Shown: piece by piece, positions 6,772 through 12,071 of the stretch | Layout of the letters: each line of letters starts with the position of its first letter | How positions within the stretch are numbered: the stretch's first letter is position 1 | Assembly (NCBI GenBank): GCA_900753295.1 | Contig: CAADYQ010000195.1 | Coordinates: forward strand, 1-14,078 | DNA length: 14,078 nucleotides | Source of the DNA: Clostridia bacterium | Lineage (GTDB): Bacteria > Bacillota > Clostridia > Oscillospirales > CAG-272 | Direction: 5' to 3' | The notes under the pieces: generated by a model | The model's input: only the letters and a program-made list of their open reading frames with translations | Databases searched by the model: none | What the model was told of the DNA's origin: nothing | Program-made: the position numbers and the translations under genes

Positions 6772-6860
6772 GCAAAAAAACATTGATAATAAGCTCTGCC
6801 GTAGCAGCGGTATTTGCAGCGGCAGGCGTCGTCTGGTTCTTTATCATAAGGAAAAGATAA
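6768..6860 (+). CDS. 30-residue single-pass membrane peptide, overlapping the patatin stop
   Basis: ATG at 6768 overlaps the TGA of the patatin gene (ATGA), with AAGGAG at 6755-6760, 7 bases upstream: an excellent ribosome site that argues for real translation. The product has a basic start (MSKK), one hydrophobic stretch of about 22 residues (TLIISSAVAAVFAAAGVVWF region) and a basic end (RKR), the layout of a small inner-membrane helix. I recognise no family. Translational coupling to the lipase suggests a partner, regulator or toxin-like role. No antitoxin-like RNA was identified with confidence, though a hairpin-rich region follows. Confidence 0.72.
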   Translation: MSKKTLIISSAVAAVFAAAGVVWFFIIRKR

Positions 6861-6888
6861 GAAACAGACAACACAAGGAATACGGCAA

Positions 6889-6929
6889 GGAGGTGTTAAA
6901 AAACTCAATTTGAGTTTTTTAACACCTCC
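6889..6929. repeat. Near-perfect 41-base palindrome after the micropeptide gene
   Basis: GGAGGTGTTAAAAAACTC (6889-6906) pairs perfectly with 6912-6929 around a 5-base AATTT loop. As it is about 28 bases after the micropeptide stop it could act as a transcript end, but no T-run follows on either strand. The T6 is inside the right arm. The left arm includes a ribosome-site-like AAGGAGGTG with no start codon after it. Confidence 0.75.
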
Positions 6930-7056
6930 GCCACCTTAGTCCCGGCGGCTGAACGCTGCCATTTTGCCACCGAGAAAGCCAAAAAACAAAGGCGCAGGTC
7001 GGCAAAACCGACCAGGATCGCATCAAAAATGCCGGGACCATGACCGGCATTTCCCC

Positions 7057-7097
7057 GTGGCTGTTAAAAGCATCGAGTTTTTAACAGCCACTTTTTT
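7057..7097 (+). terminator. Intrinsic terminator, probable end of the TM2-patatin operon
   Basis: GTGGCTGTTAAAA (7057-7069) pairs with TTTTAACAGCCAC (7079-7091) around a 9-base loop and is followed at once by six T (7092-7097). This is the best plus-strand terminator in the window. Confidence 0.85.
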
Positions 7098-7164
7098 GTC
7101 TGATTGGAAGGGGGCATGATCCGCTTCGTTTTCTCTTTTGGCCCGCCGGAGCGCATTTTCAATG

Positions 7165-7212
7165 AAAAAGGCCGTCGCATTCCGGTCTTTGCAAAAACCT
7201 ATTGCGACAGCC
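7165..7212 (-). terminator. Terminator-like hairpin reading on the minus strand, without an upstream minus gene
   Basis: GGCCGTCGCA (7170-7179) pairs with TGCGACAGCC (7203-7212), 9 of 10 positions, around a 23-base loop. On the minus strand the stem is followed directly by five T (7169-7165). Nothing to its right is transcribed leftwards in a way I can support; the flavin reductase promoter and gene read to the right. Confidence 0.55.
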
Positions 7213-7232
7213 AAGTCTTTATTTAAAGTGTG

Positions 7233-7260
7233 TTGCATTCAGGCGGGAATATGGTATAAT
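7233..7260 (+). promoter_or_regulatory. Promoter of the flavin reductase gene
   Basis: TTGCAT (7233-7238), a 16-base spacer and TATAAT (7255-7260), with TG at 7252-7253 as an extended -10. The ATG is at 7296, preceded by GGAGG. Confidence 0.75.
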
Positions 7261-7295
7261 ATAATATAGTAAAACTACTTTTCCGGAGGTCTCGA

Positions 7296-7817
7296 ATGAA
7301 TTACAGAGAAATTTCCCCTTACGAGCTTGACATACACGCCAGCCGCGCGATAGGCAAGGAATGGATGCTCATCGGCGCGGAGCACGGCGGGATCGTCAAC
7401 GCAATGACGGCAAGCTGGGGCTTTATCGGCGAGCTGTGGCAAAAGCCTGCCGCGATATGCTTTATACGCCCGCAGAGATACACCTTCCCACTCGTTGACG
7501 GCGCAGAGCACTGGTCGCTCTCCTTCTTCGGCGGCGAGCGGCACAGCGAGCTTGCGTATTTCGGCGCAAACAGCGGCAGAGACGGCGACAAAGCGGCGGC
7601 GTGCGGTATGGAATATGCCTATACCGGGGTCGGCGACGTGCGCGTGCCTTATCTCGACAGCGCCCAAACAGTGCTGATATGCCGCAAAATGTACGCGGAC
7701 GACATAAAGCCGGAATGCTTTACCGATGATTCCATAATCGGCGCATGCTATCCCAAGCGCGATTTTCACCGCGTTTTTGTGGGCGAGATCGTAAAATGCC
7801 TCGTCCGTGCCGACTGA
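7296..7817 (+). CDS. Flavin reductase-like, FMN-binding split-barrel protein
   Basis: A 173-residue protein with the flavin_reduct fold pattern: an N-terminal beta strand ending in WMLIGAE, then NAMTASWGFIGELWQKPA (about 30-47, the usual 'N.Mt.sw' FMN-phosphate segment), CFIRPQRYTFPL, and later FSLSFF-like WSLSFFGG and YLDSAQTVLICRKMY. Such proteins hold FMN and move electrons from NAD(P)H to flavin or to a metal centre; in anaerobes many are of unknown substrate. It has its own promoter and a GGAGG ribosome site 7 bases upstream, so it is probably single-gene. It is convergent with the iron-type DtxR gene, with only 6 bases between stop codons and a small 6-bp hairpin (7813-7818 with 7823-7828) across the junction. 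Confidence 0.88.
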   Translation: MNYREISPYELDIHASRAIGKEWMLIGAEHGGIVNAMTASWGFIGELWQKPAAICFIRPQRYTFPLVDGAEHWSLSFFGGERHSELAYFGANSGRDGDKAAACGMEYAYTGVGDVRVPYLDSAQTVLICRKMYADDIKPECFTDDSIIGACYPKRDFHRVFVGEIVKCLVRAD

Positions 7818-7823
7818 CCAAAG

Positions 7824-8198
7824 TCAGTTCGCCATAAATCTTTTTATAGCATCAAGTGTGCTGTCGCTGATGTCGTGCTCCATTTTGCAGGCGTCGGCGG
7901 CAGCAGTTTTTTCATCAACGCCGAGCTTTACAAGAAATCCGGATATCACCGTGTGCCGCTCATAGATCGCCGCCGCGATCTCGTGACCGGAGGGCGTGAG
8001 CGTGAGGTGACCGTCTGGGTTCATTTCAAGATATCCGTCACGGCGCAGAATGCCCACAGCGCGGCTGACGCTGGGCTTGGAGAAGCCCATGTATTCGGCA
8101 ACGTCGAGCGAACGGACGCTTCCTTTTTTCTGTGTCAGTATGAGAATGGTCTCAAGGTACATCTCCCCCGATTCCTGGATCTTTACGAGCTTATCCAT
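7824..8198 (-). CDS. DtxR-family metal-dependent repressor, iron-type ligand set
   Basis: A 124-residue regulator with an N-terminal winged helix (residues ~10-70: VAEYMGFSKPSVSRAVGILRRDGYLE) and a DtxR dimerisation/metal domain (RHTVISGFLVKLGV ... CKMEHDISD). There is no SH3-like third domain, so its size matches the short MntR-like forms. The primary metal ligands line up with those of DtxR rather than MntR: Met13 (in GEMYLETI), Cys104, Glu107 and His108 (in ACKMEHDIS). This set is associated with Fe(II) sensing. Of the ancillary site, His82 is present, but the positions equivalent to DtxR Glu83 and His98 are Ser86 and Ala100. The ribosome site is weak (AAAGAAAGAAG). The likely target is the feoAB promoter 1.3 kb to the right, where a DtxR-box-like repeat lies; that link is inference. 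Confidence 0.9.
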   Translation of the reverse strand: MDKLVKIQESGEMYLETILILTQKKGSVRSLDVAEYMGFSKPSVSRAVGILRRDGYLEMNPDGHLTLTPSGHEIAAAIYERHTVISGFLVKLGVDEKTAAADACKMEHDISDSTLDAIKRFMAN

Positions 8199-8232
8199 AT
8201 CGTGCGCTTCTTTCTTTTATATATTGTATTGA

Positions 8233-8261
8233 ATTATATCACACATTTCAGTGAAAATCAA
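8233..8261 (-). promoter_or_regulatory. Promoter of the DtxR-family regulator
   Basis: On the minus strand TTGATT (8261-8256), a 17-base spacer and TATAAT (8238-8233), with the ATG at 8198. No copy of the inverted repeat seen at the feoA promoter is present here, so autoregulation through that site is not indicated. Confidence 0.7.
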
Positions 8262-8269
8262 CATAAAAT

Positions 8270-8301
8270 TATGTCCGCGGCACATTTGCACCGCGGACAT
8301 A
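8270..8301 (-). terminator. Hairpin ending the efp-CD1247 transcript
   Basis: TATGTCCGCGG (8270-8280) pairs perfectly with 8291-8301 around a 10-base loop. On the minus strand it lies 25 bases after the stop of the CD1247-type gene and is followed by the T-rich AATTTTATGTTG, a moderate tail. It separates efp-CD1247 from the promoter of the DtxR gene, which reads in the same direction. Confidence 0.7.
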
Positions 8302-8326
8302 TCATATTTTTATAATGCTGAAAGGT

Positions 8327-8692
8327 TCAGTTTTCTTCCTTTTCTTCGGACTCGCCGGCTTCCTCATCCTCGTCAAAGCACGGATGATCGCATTCGTCGC
8401 AGTTGAAGTCGCAGTCCTCGTCCCAATCCTCGTCATCCTCGTCGTGGCAGCAGTCGCAGTCACAGTCGTCTTCACCGTAAACAGCGCTCTCAACCGAGCC
8501 GAGATCCTCGTCAAGCTCCTCAACATAGTCGTTGAGGTACTCAAGATCCTCGTCGATCTCGCCAACTGCGTCGGTGATGTCGCCGAGCAGCTCGAGCATT
8601 GCGGTAAGGAGCTTGCCCTCCGCGGTGGTCTTGTCGATGTTAAGGCCTTCAGCCAGTCCTTTGAGATATGCGGCTTTTTCGCTGAGCTTCAT
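8327..8692 (-). CDS. CD1247-type acidic protein with Cys-rich tail
   Basis: A 121-residue protein. Residues 1-72 match the N-terminal domain of the Clostridia family named after Clostridioides CD1247: MKLSEKAAYLKGLAEGLNID, then an acidic helix pair (LLGDITDAVGEIDEDLEYLN) likely to form a coiled coil. The remaining ~48 residues are almost all Asp, Glu and Cys. Cysteines sit at 77, 79, 81, 82, 94, 98, 101 and 105, where relatives as I recall them carry acidic runs and a zinc-ribbon-like tail. A metal-binding role is plausible but unproven. The start is set at 8692 because MKLSEK is the family N-terminus and GGAAGG lies 8 bases upstream; an in-frame ATG at 8752 would overlap the end of efp. It follows efp by 52 bases and probably shares its transcript. 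Function is unknown. Confidence 0.85.
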   Translation of the reverse strand: MKLSEKAAYLKGLAEGLNIDKTTAEGKLLTAMLELLGDITDAVGEIDEDLEYLNDYVEELDEDLGSVESAVYGEDDCDCDCCHDEDDEDWDEDCDFNCDECDHPCFDEDEEAGESEEKEEN

Positions 8693-8744
8693 TCTGATTA
8701 CCTTCCCTTTCGGTATTTTTATTTTATCCTTATCCGTTTCCGGA

Positions 8745-9302
8745 TCAGGCACGTGAGAGATACTCGCCTGTGCGGGTATCGATCTTGATAACGTCGCCGC
8801 GGTCGATGAAGAGCGGTACCTTTATCTCGGCGCCGGTCTCAAGAGTTGCGGGCTTAAGGGTGTTCGTTGCGGTGTTGCCGGCAAAACCGGGATCGGTGTC
8901 GGTGACCTCAAGCTCTACGAATGTGGGCGGCTCAACGTTGAATACCTTGCCCTTGTAGGAGACGAGCTTGCACATCATTTCTTCCTTCACGAATTTGAAG
9001 GAATCGGGGAGAGAGGATTTGTTGAGCGGCGTGGTGTCGTAGGTCTCCATATCCATGAAGTAGTACAGATCGCCGTCGTTGTAGGAATACTGCATGTCCT
9101 TTCTCTCGATATAAGCGCTGTCGAACTTATCTGTGGGGCTGAAGGTCTTTTCGACCACGCCGCCCGTGATAACGTTCTTCAGCTTGGTGCGAACGAATGC
9201 CGCGCCCTTGCCGGGCTTTACATGCTGAAATTCAATTACCTGATAGACGCTGCCGTCCATCTCAAAGGTGATGCCGTTCTTAAAATCACCAGCGATTACC
9301 AT
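8745..9302 (-). CDS. efp: Translation elongation factor P
   Basis: A 185-residue cytoplasmic factor that binds between the ribosomal P and E sites and rescues ribosomes stalled at proline runs. All three beta-barrel domains are present: the KOW-like N-domain (MVIAGDFKNGITFEMDG), the central domain (KTFSPTDKFDSAYIERKDMQ) and the C-terminal OB domain with the signature TDTDPGFAGNTATNTLKPAT and RTGEYLSRA ending. The loop that reaches the P-site tRNA is KPGKGAAFV, with Lys32 at the tip where modification occurs in many bacteria. The start at 9302 is chosen because GGAGGT lies 8 bases upstream and it gives the family N-terminus; an ATG 42 bases further upstream would add unrelated residues. First gene of a minus-strand pair with the CD1247-type gene. 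Confidence 0.97.
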   Translation of the reverse strand: MVIAGDFKNGITFEMDGSVYQVIEFQHVKPGKGAAFVRTKLKNVITGGVVEKTFSPTDKFDSAYIERKDMQYSYNDGDLYYFMDMETYDTTPLNKSSLPDSFKFVKEEMMCKLVSYKGKVFNVEPPTFVELEVTDTDPGFAGNTATNTLKPATLETGAEIKVPLFIDRGDVIKIDTRTGEYLSRA

Positions 9303-9355
9303 AAAATAATACCTCCGTAGTATCCAGCCGCCGGAGCGGCACATAATTACACTAT

Positions 9356-9384
9356 ATTGTATAATATTTTTGCCGATTTTGCAA
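9356..9384 (-). promoter_or_regulatory. Promoter of efp
   Basis: On the minus strand TTGCAA (9384-9379), a 17-base spacer and TACAAT (9361-9356), giving a leader of about 50 bases before the efp ATG. Confidence 0.65.
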
Positions 9385-9388
9385 TACC

Positions 9389-9466
9389 TTTTTTGAAGGA
9401 AATGATAGTTTTTTTGTGTACGACACTTGTTTTGCGATTTTTTTTGCTTTTTTCGATTTTTTTTGC
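9389..9466. other. Phased T-tracts between the divergent efp and feoA promoters
   Basis: T-runs of 5-8 lie at 9389-9394, 9409-9415, 9438-9445, 9448-9453 and 9457-9464; the last three start 9-10 bases apart, one helical turn. CGATTTTTTTTGC occurs twice (9435-9447 and 9454-9466). The block ends 8 bases before the feoA -35 and starts 4 bases beyond the efp -35, so it could bend DNA or serve as an UP element for either promoter. Confidence 0.5.
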
Positions 9467-9474
9467 CCTCATAA

Positions 9475-9503
9475 TTGACACATTCGTCCGCGTATGATAT
9501 AAT
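9475..9503 (+). promoter_or_regulatory. Consensus promoter of feoAB
   Basis: TTGACA (9475-9480), a 17-base spacer and TATAAT (9498-9503), with TG at 9495-9496 as an extended -10. All core bases match consensus. Transcription should start near 9510. Confidence 0.9.
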
Positions 9504-9511
9504 ATACGCGT

Positions 9512-9531
9512 AAGTTAGTCAGAACTAACTT
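9512..9531. promoter_or_regulatory. Inverted repeat at the feoA start site, candidate DtxR-type iron box
   Basis: AAGTTAGT (9512-9519) and ACTAACTT (9524-9531) are exact inverted copies 4 bases apart, spanning about +2 to +21. The AGTTAG/CTAACT core is reminiscent of the AGGTTAG/CTAACCT arms of the DtxR box, though the central gap differs. A repressor bound here would block feoAB when iron is plentiful. Confidence 0.6.
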
Positions 9532-9574
9532 TTCTCGATCCCGGCAGAATGAAAGGACAAAAAAGGACAAAGAT

Positions 9575-9808
9575 ATGACACTGGACGATCTTAAGGTCGG
9601 CGAGAGCGCTGTTATAACCGCCACGGGCGGCGAGGGCGCCCTGCGCCTGCGCCTGCTTGACATGGGGCTGATCCCACGCACGCGCGTGAGCCTCATCAAG
9701 GTAGCCCCAATGGGCGACCCGAAGGAAATAATGGTACGCGGATACGTACTGACACTGCGACGCGAGGACGCGGCAAGGATAGAGGTCGTGGAGGACACAC
9801 TCCGATGA
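9575..9808 (+). CDS. feoA: Ferrous iron transport protein FeoA
   Basis: A 77-residue SH3-like cytoplasmic protein that works with FeoB in Fe(II) uptake. It shows the family pattern: MTLDDLKVGESAVI at the start, RLRLLDMGLIPRTRVSLIK in the middle (the 'R..dmGl.pGt.i...' block) and GDPKEIMVRGYVLTLRREDA towards the end. AAAAGGA (9561-9567) is 7 bases before the start; an almost identical GAAAGGACAA precedes it at 9551. Its last codons overlap the feoB start (ATGA), so translation is coupled. The operon has a consensus promoter and a candidate iron box. Confidence 0.96.
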   Translation: MTLDDLKVGESAVITATGGEGALRLRLLDMGLIPRTRVSLIKVAPMGDPKEIMVRGYVLTLRREDAARIEVVEDTLR

Positions 9809-11811
9809 TATTTGCACTTGCGGGAAACCAAAACTGCGGCAAGACCACGCTTTTCAACGCGCTCACCGGTTCAAATCAGCACGTCGGGAATTTTCCCGGG
9901 GTGACGGTGGACCGTAAATCGGGTGAGATACGCGGTCACCGCGGATGCACGGTGGTCGATCTGCCGGGGATATATTCGCTCCGCCCGTACACGCAGGAGG
10001 AGATAGTGACGCGCGATTTTATAATCGACGGCAAACCGGACGGGATAATAAACATAATCGACGCCACGAACATAGAGCGCAACCTTTACCTGACGCTGCA
10101 ACTTCTTGAGCTGCGCATTCCCACCGTGATCGCGCTGAACATGATGGATGAGGTGCGCTCCGGCGGCGGCTCGGTGGACATTCAGAAAATAAGCCGGCTG
10201 CTCGGCGTTCCCGTGGTGCCGATAAGCGCCGCCAAGGGCGAGGGCGTATCCGAGCTTGCCGACCGCATGGTCGAGACTGCCAAGGCGCGCCGCCTGCCCA
10301 CGGTCTACGATTTTTGCGGCGACGGTCCCGTTCACCGTTGCATCCATGCAACGGCGCACGTGATAGAGGACCACGCAAGAGCGGCAGGGATATCACCGCG
10401 CTTTTGCGCAACAAAGCTCATAGAGGGCGACCCCGACATGGAACGCCGACTGGAACTCGACAGCAACGAGCTTGAAATGATAGAGCATTCGATAGTGGAG
10501 ATGGAGAGAGAGAACGGTCTTGACCGCAACGCCTCGCTTGCAGATATGCGCTACACGTTTATCGAACAGGTCGTTGCCGCGTCGGTCGTAAAATGCAGCG
10601 AGAGCCGCGAGCATCGCCGCAGCATGGCGATCGACCGCGTCCTCACCGGCAAATACACCGCCATTCCGGTATTTATCGGCATAATGCTTCTCGTATTCTG
10701 GCTGACGTTTGACGTGATAGGGCAAAATCTCTCCGATCTGCTCTCATCCGGCATCGACGCGCTGACCGGGCTGGTGGGACGCGCGCTGACAGCCTACGGG
10801 ATAAACGATGTGGTATACAGCCTTGTGATAGACGGCGTTTTTGCAGGCGTCGGGAGCGTTCTCAGCTTTCTGCCGATAATCGTCACGCTGTTTTTCTTTC
10901 TTTCGATACTTGAGGACACCGGCTACATGGCGCGCATCGCATTTATAATGGATAAGCCGCTGCGCCGGCTGGGACTTTCCGGGCGCAGTTTTGTGCCAAT
11001 GCTGATCGGATTCGGCTGCTCGGTCCCCGCGATAATGGCAACGCGCACGCTTTCCTCCGACCGCGACCGCAAAATGACGATACTGCTGACGCCGTACATG
11101 AGCTGCTCGGCAAAAATAGCGATATATTCGGTATTCGCCAACGCATTTTTCCGCGAGCACCGCGCGCTCGTGATGACGGCGCTCTACCTCGGCGGCATTC
11201 TGCTTTCGGTCCTCGTTGCGCTCGTGCTGAAGCGCACCGTCTTCCGCGGTCAGCCGGTGCCGTTCGTAATGGAACTTCCAAACTACCGCTTCCCCTCTCC
11301 GCGCAGTGTCCTTATGCTCCTTTGGGAGAAGGCAAAGGACTTCCTCACGCGCGCCTTCACCGTGATATTCACCGCGGCGGTGATAATATGGTTCCTGCGC
11401 ACCTTTGACACACGGCTGAACGTCGCCCCGGACAGCGCGGACAGTCTGCTTGCCATAATAGGCAGGGCGCTTACACCGGCGTTCCGCCCGCTCGGCTTCG
11501 GCGATTGGCGGGTCGTGACCTCGCTCATCTCCGGCTTTACGGCAAAGGAAGCCGTGGTGAGCACGCTCACCGTCCTGCTCGGAACGAGCACGGCAAACCT
11601 CGGCGCGGTGCTGGGCGGTCTGTTTACGCCGATATCCGCCGTCAGCTTTCTCGCCTTCACGCTGCTTTACACCCCGTGCGTTGCGGCGGTAGCGACCATA
11701 CGGCGCGAGCTTGGCTCGCACATCGCCACTGTCGGCGTAGTTATAATGCAGTGCGGCGTGGCATGGATAGTGAGTTTTGCAATTTACACGCTCCTTGGTT
11801 TCATTTTCTGA
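9805..11811 (+). CDS. feoB: Ferrous iron transport protein FeoB
   Basis: A 668-residue inner-membrane Fe(II) transporter with an N-terminal GTP-binding domain. G1 is GNQNCGKT (7-14), G2 is around Thr34 in FPGVTVD, G3 is DLPG (52-55), G4 is NMMD (112-115) and G5 is SAAKG (141-145). A helical spacer follows (KLIEGDPDMERRLELD), then the membrane region from about residue 285. That region has the two Gate repeats with SFLPIIVTLFFFLSILEDTG, FVPMLIGFGCSVPAIMATRTL and, later, LISGFTAKEAVVSTL. It is shorter than the ~770-residue enterobacterial protein but looks complete, as usual in Clostridia. The separate Cys-rich C-terminal helper is encoded just downstream (11897-12058). The gene overlaps feoA by 4 bases. 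No independent terminator follows except the palindrome at 11836-11879. Confidence 0.97.
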   Translation: MIFALAGNQNCGKTTLFNALTGSNQHVGNFPGVTVDRKSGEIRGHRGCTVVDLPGIYSLRPYTQEEIVTRDFIIDGKPDGIINIIDATNIERNLYLTLQLLELRIPTVIALNMMDEVRSGGGSVDIQKISRLLGVPVVPISAAKGEGVSELADRMVETAKARRLPTVYDFCGDGPVHRCIHATAHVIEDHARAAGISPRFCATKLIEGDPDMERRLELDSNELEMIEHSIVEMERENGLDRNASLADMRYTFIEQVVAASVVKCSESREHRRSMAIDRVLTGKYTAIPVFIGIMLLVFWLTFDVIGQNLSDLLSSGIDALTGLVGRALTAYGINDVVYSLVIDGVFAGVGSVLSFLPIIVTLFFFLSILEDTGYMARIAFIMDKPLRRLGLSGRSFVPMLIGFGCSVPAIMATRTLSSDRDRKMTILLTPYMSCSAKIAIYSVFANAFFREHRALVMTALYLGGILLSVLVALVLKRTVFRGQPVPFVMELPNYRFPSPRSVLMLLWEKAKDFLTRAFTVIFTAAVIIWFLRTFDTRLNVAPDSADSLLAIIGRALTPAFRPLGFGDWRVVTSLISGFTAKEAVVSTLTVLLGTSTANLGAVLGGLFTPISAVSFLAFTLLYTPCVAAVATIRRELGSHIATVGVVIMQCGVAWIVSFAIYTLLGFIF

Positions 11812-11840
11812 TTGCAATAGCCGGACAAATATGATATAAT
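11812..11840 (+). promoter_or_regulatory. Promoter of the Cys-rich peptide-nfnAB operon
   Basis: TTGCAA (11812-11817) begins on the base after the feoB stop. A 17-base spacer leads to TATAAT (11835-11840), with TG at 11832-11833. The -10 runs into the left arm of the palindrome 11836-11879, and transcription would start within that arm near 11847. Confidence 0.75.
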
Positions 11841-11879
11841 ATTATGCGGACCGTCACGGTACGGTCCGCATAATATTAT
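11836..11879. repeat. 44-base palindrome fused to the -10 box; feoB terminator and/or operator
   Basis: ATAATATTATGCGGACCGT (11836-11854) pairs perfectly with 11861-11879 around a 6-base loop. As RNA from feoB it is a strong stem but the tail (TATTACC) is a poor U-tract. As DNA it covers -9 to about +33 of the downstream promoter. It may do both jobs. Confidence 0.75.
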
Positions 11880-11896
11880 TACCGGAACAGCTTTTA

Positions 11897-12058
11897 ATGG
11901 GGATTTACGATTATATAATTCTTGCCCTCATCGGCGCGGCGCTTGCCGCCGCCGTCGTTTACATGATAAAAAAGAAGAAAAAAGGCGGATGCTCCACCGG
12001 CTGCGGCGGGTGTCCGTACTCGTCGTCATGTCAGGGCGGGAAAAGCAAAAAACGATAA
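11897..12058 (+). CDS. FeoB-associated Cys-rich membrane protein
   Basis: A 53-residue peptide with one N-terminal membrane helix (YIILALIGAALAAAVVYMI, about residues 6-24), a lysine cluster (KKKKKG) that should stay in the cytoplasm, and a Cys-rich tail with Cys32, Cys36, Cys39 and Cys45 in the pattern C-x3-C-x2-C-x5-C. This is the layout of the small proteins found next to or fused to FeoB in Firmicutes, thought to help iron transfer or sensing. The ribosome site is weak (only GGA about 9-11 bases upstream). It is placed after its own promoter and 13 bases before nfnA, so it is likely co-expressed with the iron-sulfur flavoenzyme and not only with feoAB. Confidence 0.85.
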   Translation: MGIYDYIILALIGAALAAAVVYMIKKKKKGGCSTGCGGCPYSSSCQGGKSKKR

Positions 12059-12071
12059 CGCGGAGATCACA

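Larger units (their letters stand above)
6861..7295. other. Gene-free, hairpin-rich interval (possible small palindromic repeat element)
   Basis: I find no convincing gene in these 435 bases. From left to right they hold: a near-perfect palindrome (6889-6929); a GC stem GTCCCGGC/GCCGGGAC that could close an ~84-base domain (6939-6946 with 7031-7038); a GGTCGG/CCGACC hairpin (6988-7003 region); a competing hairpin AAATGCCGG/CCGGCATTT (7027-7035 with 7044-7052); a plus-strand terminator (7057-7097); a minus-strand terminator-like hairpin (7165-7212); and the promoter of the flavin reductase (7233-7260). The first palindrome and the terminator share TGTTAAAA...TTTTAACA cores, so the stretch between may be one unit. 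Confidence 0.6.

Noticed and set aside
6939..7097. Possible known riboswitch (closing stem, internal hairpins, competing hairpin, terminator)
   Set aside because: I compared it mentally with cyclic-di-GMP, cyclic-di-AMP, glycine, ZTP, fluoride, guanidine and SAM classes and found no conserved core. The terminator also precedes a separate promoter for the next gene, so it would control nothing obvious downstream.
7023..7238. 71-codon minus-strand open frame ending near the palindromic region
   Set aside because: It passes through both a minus-strand terminator-like hairpin and the plus-strand terminator and has no clear ribosome site; the hairpins explain the sequence better.
8693..8752. 20-residue N-terminal extension of the CD1247-type protein overlapping efp
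   Set aside because: The conserved MKLSEK start has its own ribosome site, and the extension is low-complexity, lysine-rich and unlike the family.
9303..9344. 14-residue N-terminal extension of EF-P
   Set aside because: The family starts at the M-V-I-A-G-D-F segment and the GGAGGT site lies directly before that ATG, inside the would-be extension.
10744..11817. Long open frame (357 codons) on the minus strand opposite feoB
   Set aside because: It is antisense to the membrane half of feoB, has a His/Arg/Tyr-rich composition typical of a reverse reading of GC-rich coding DNA, and has no ribosome site or family motif.
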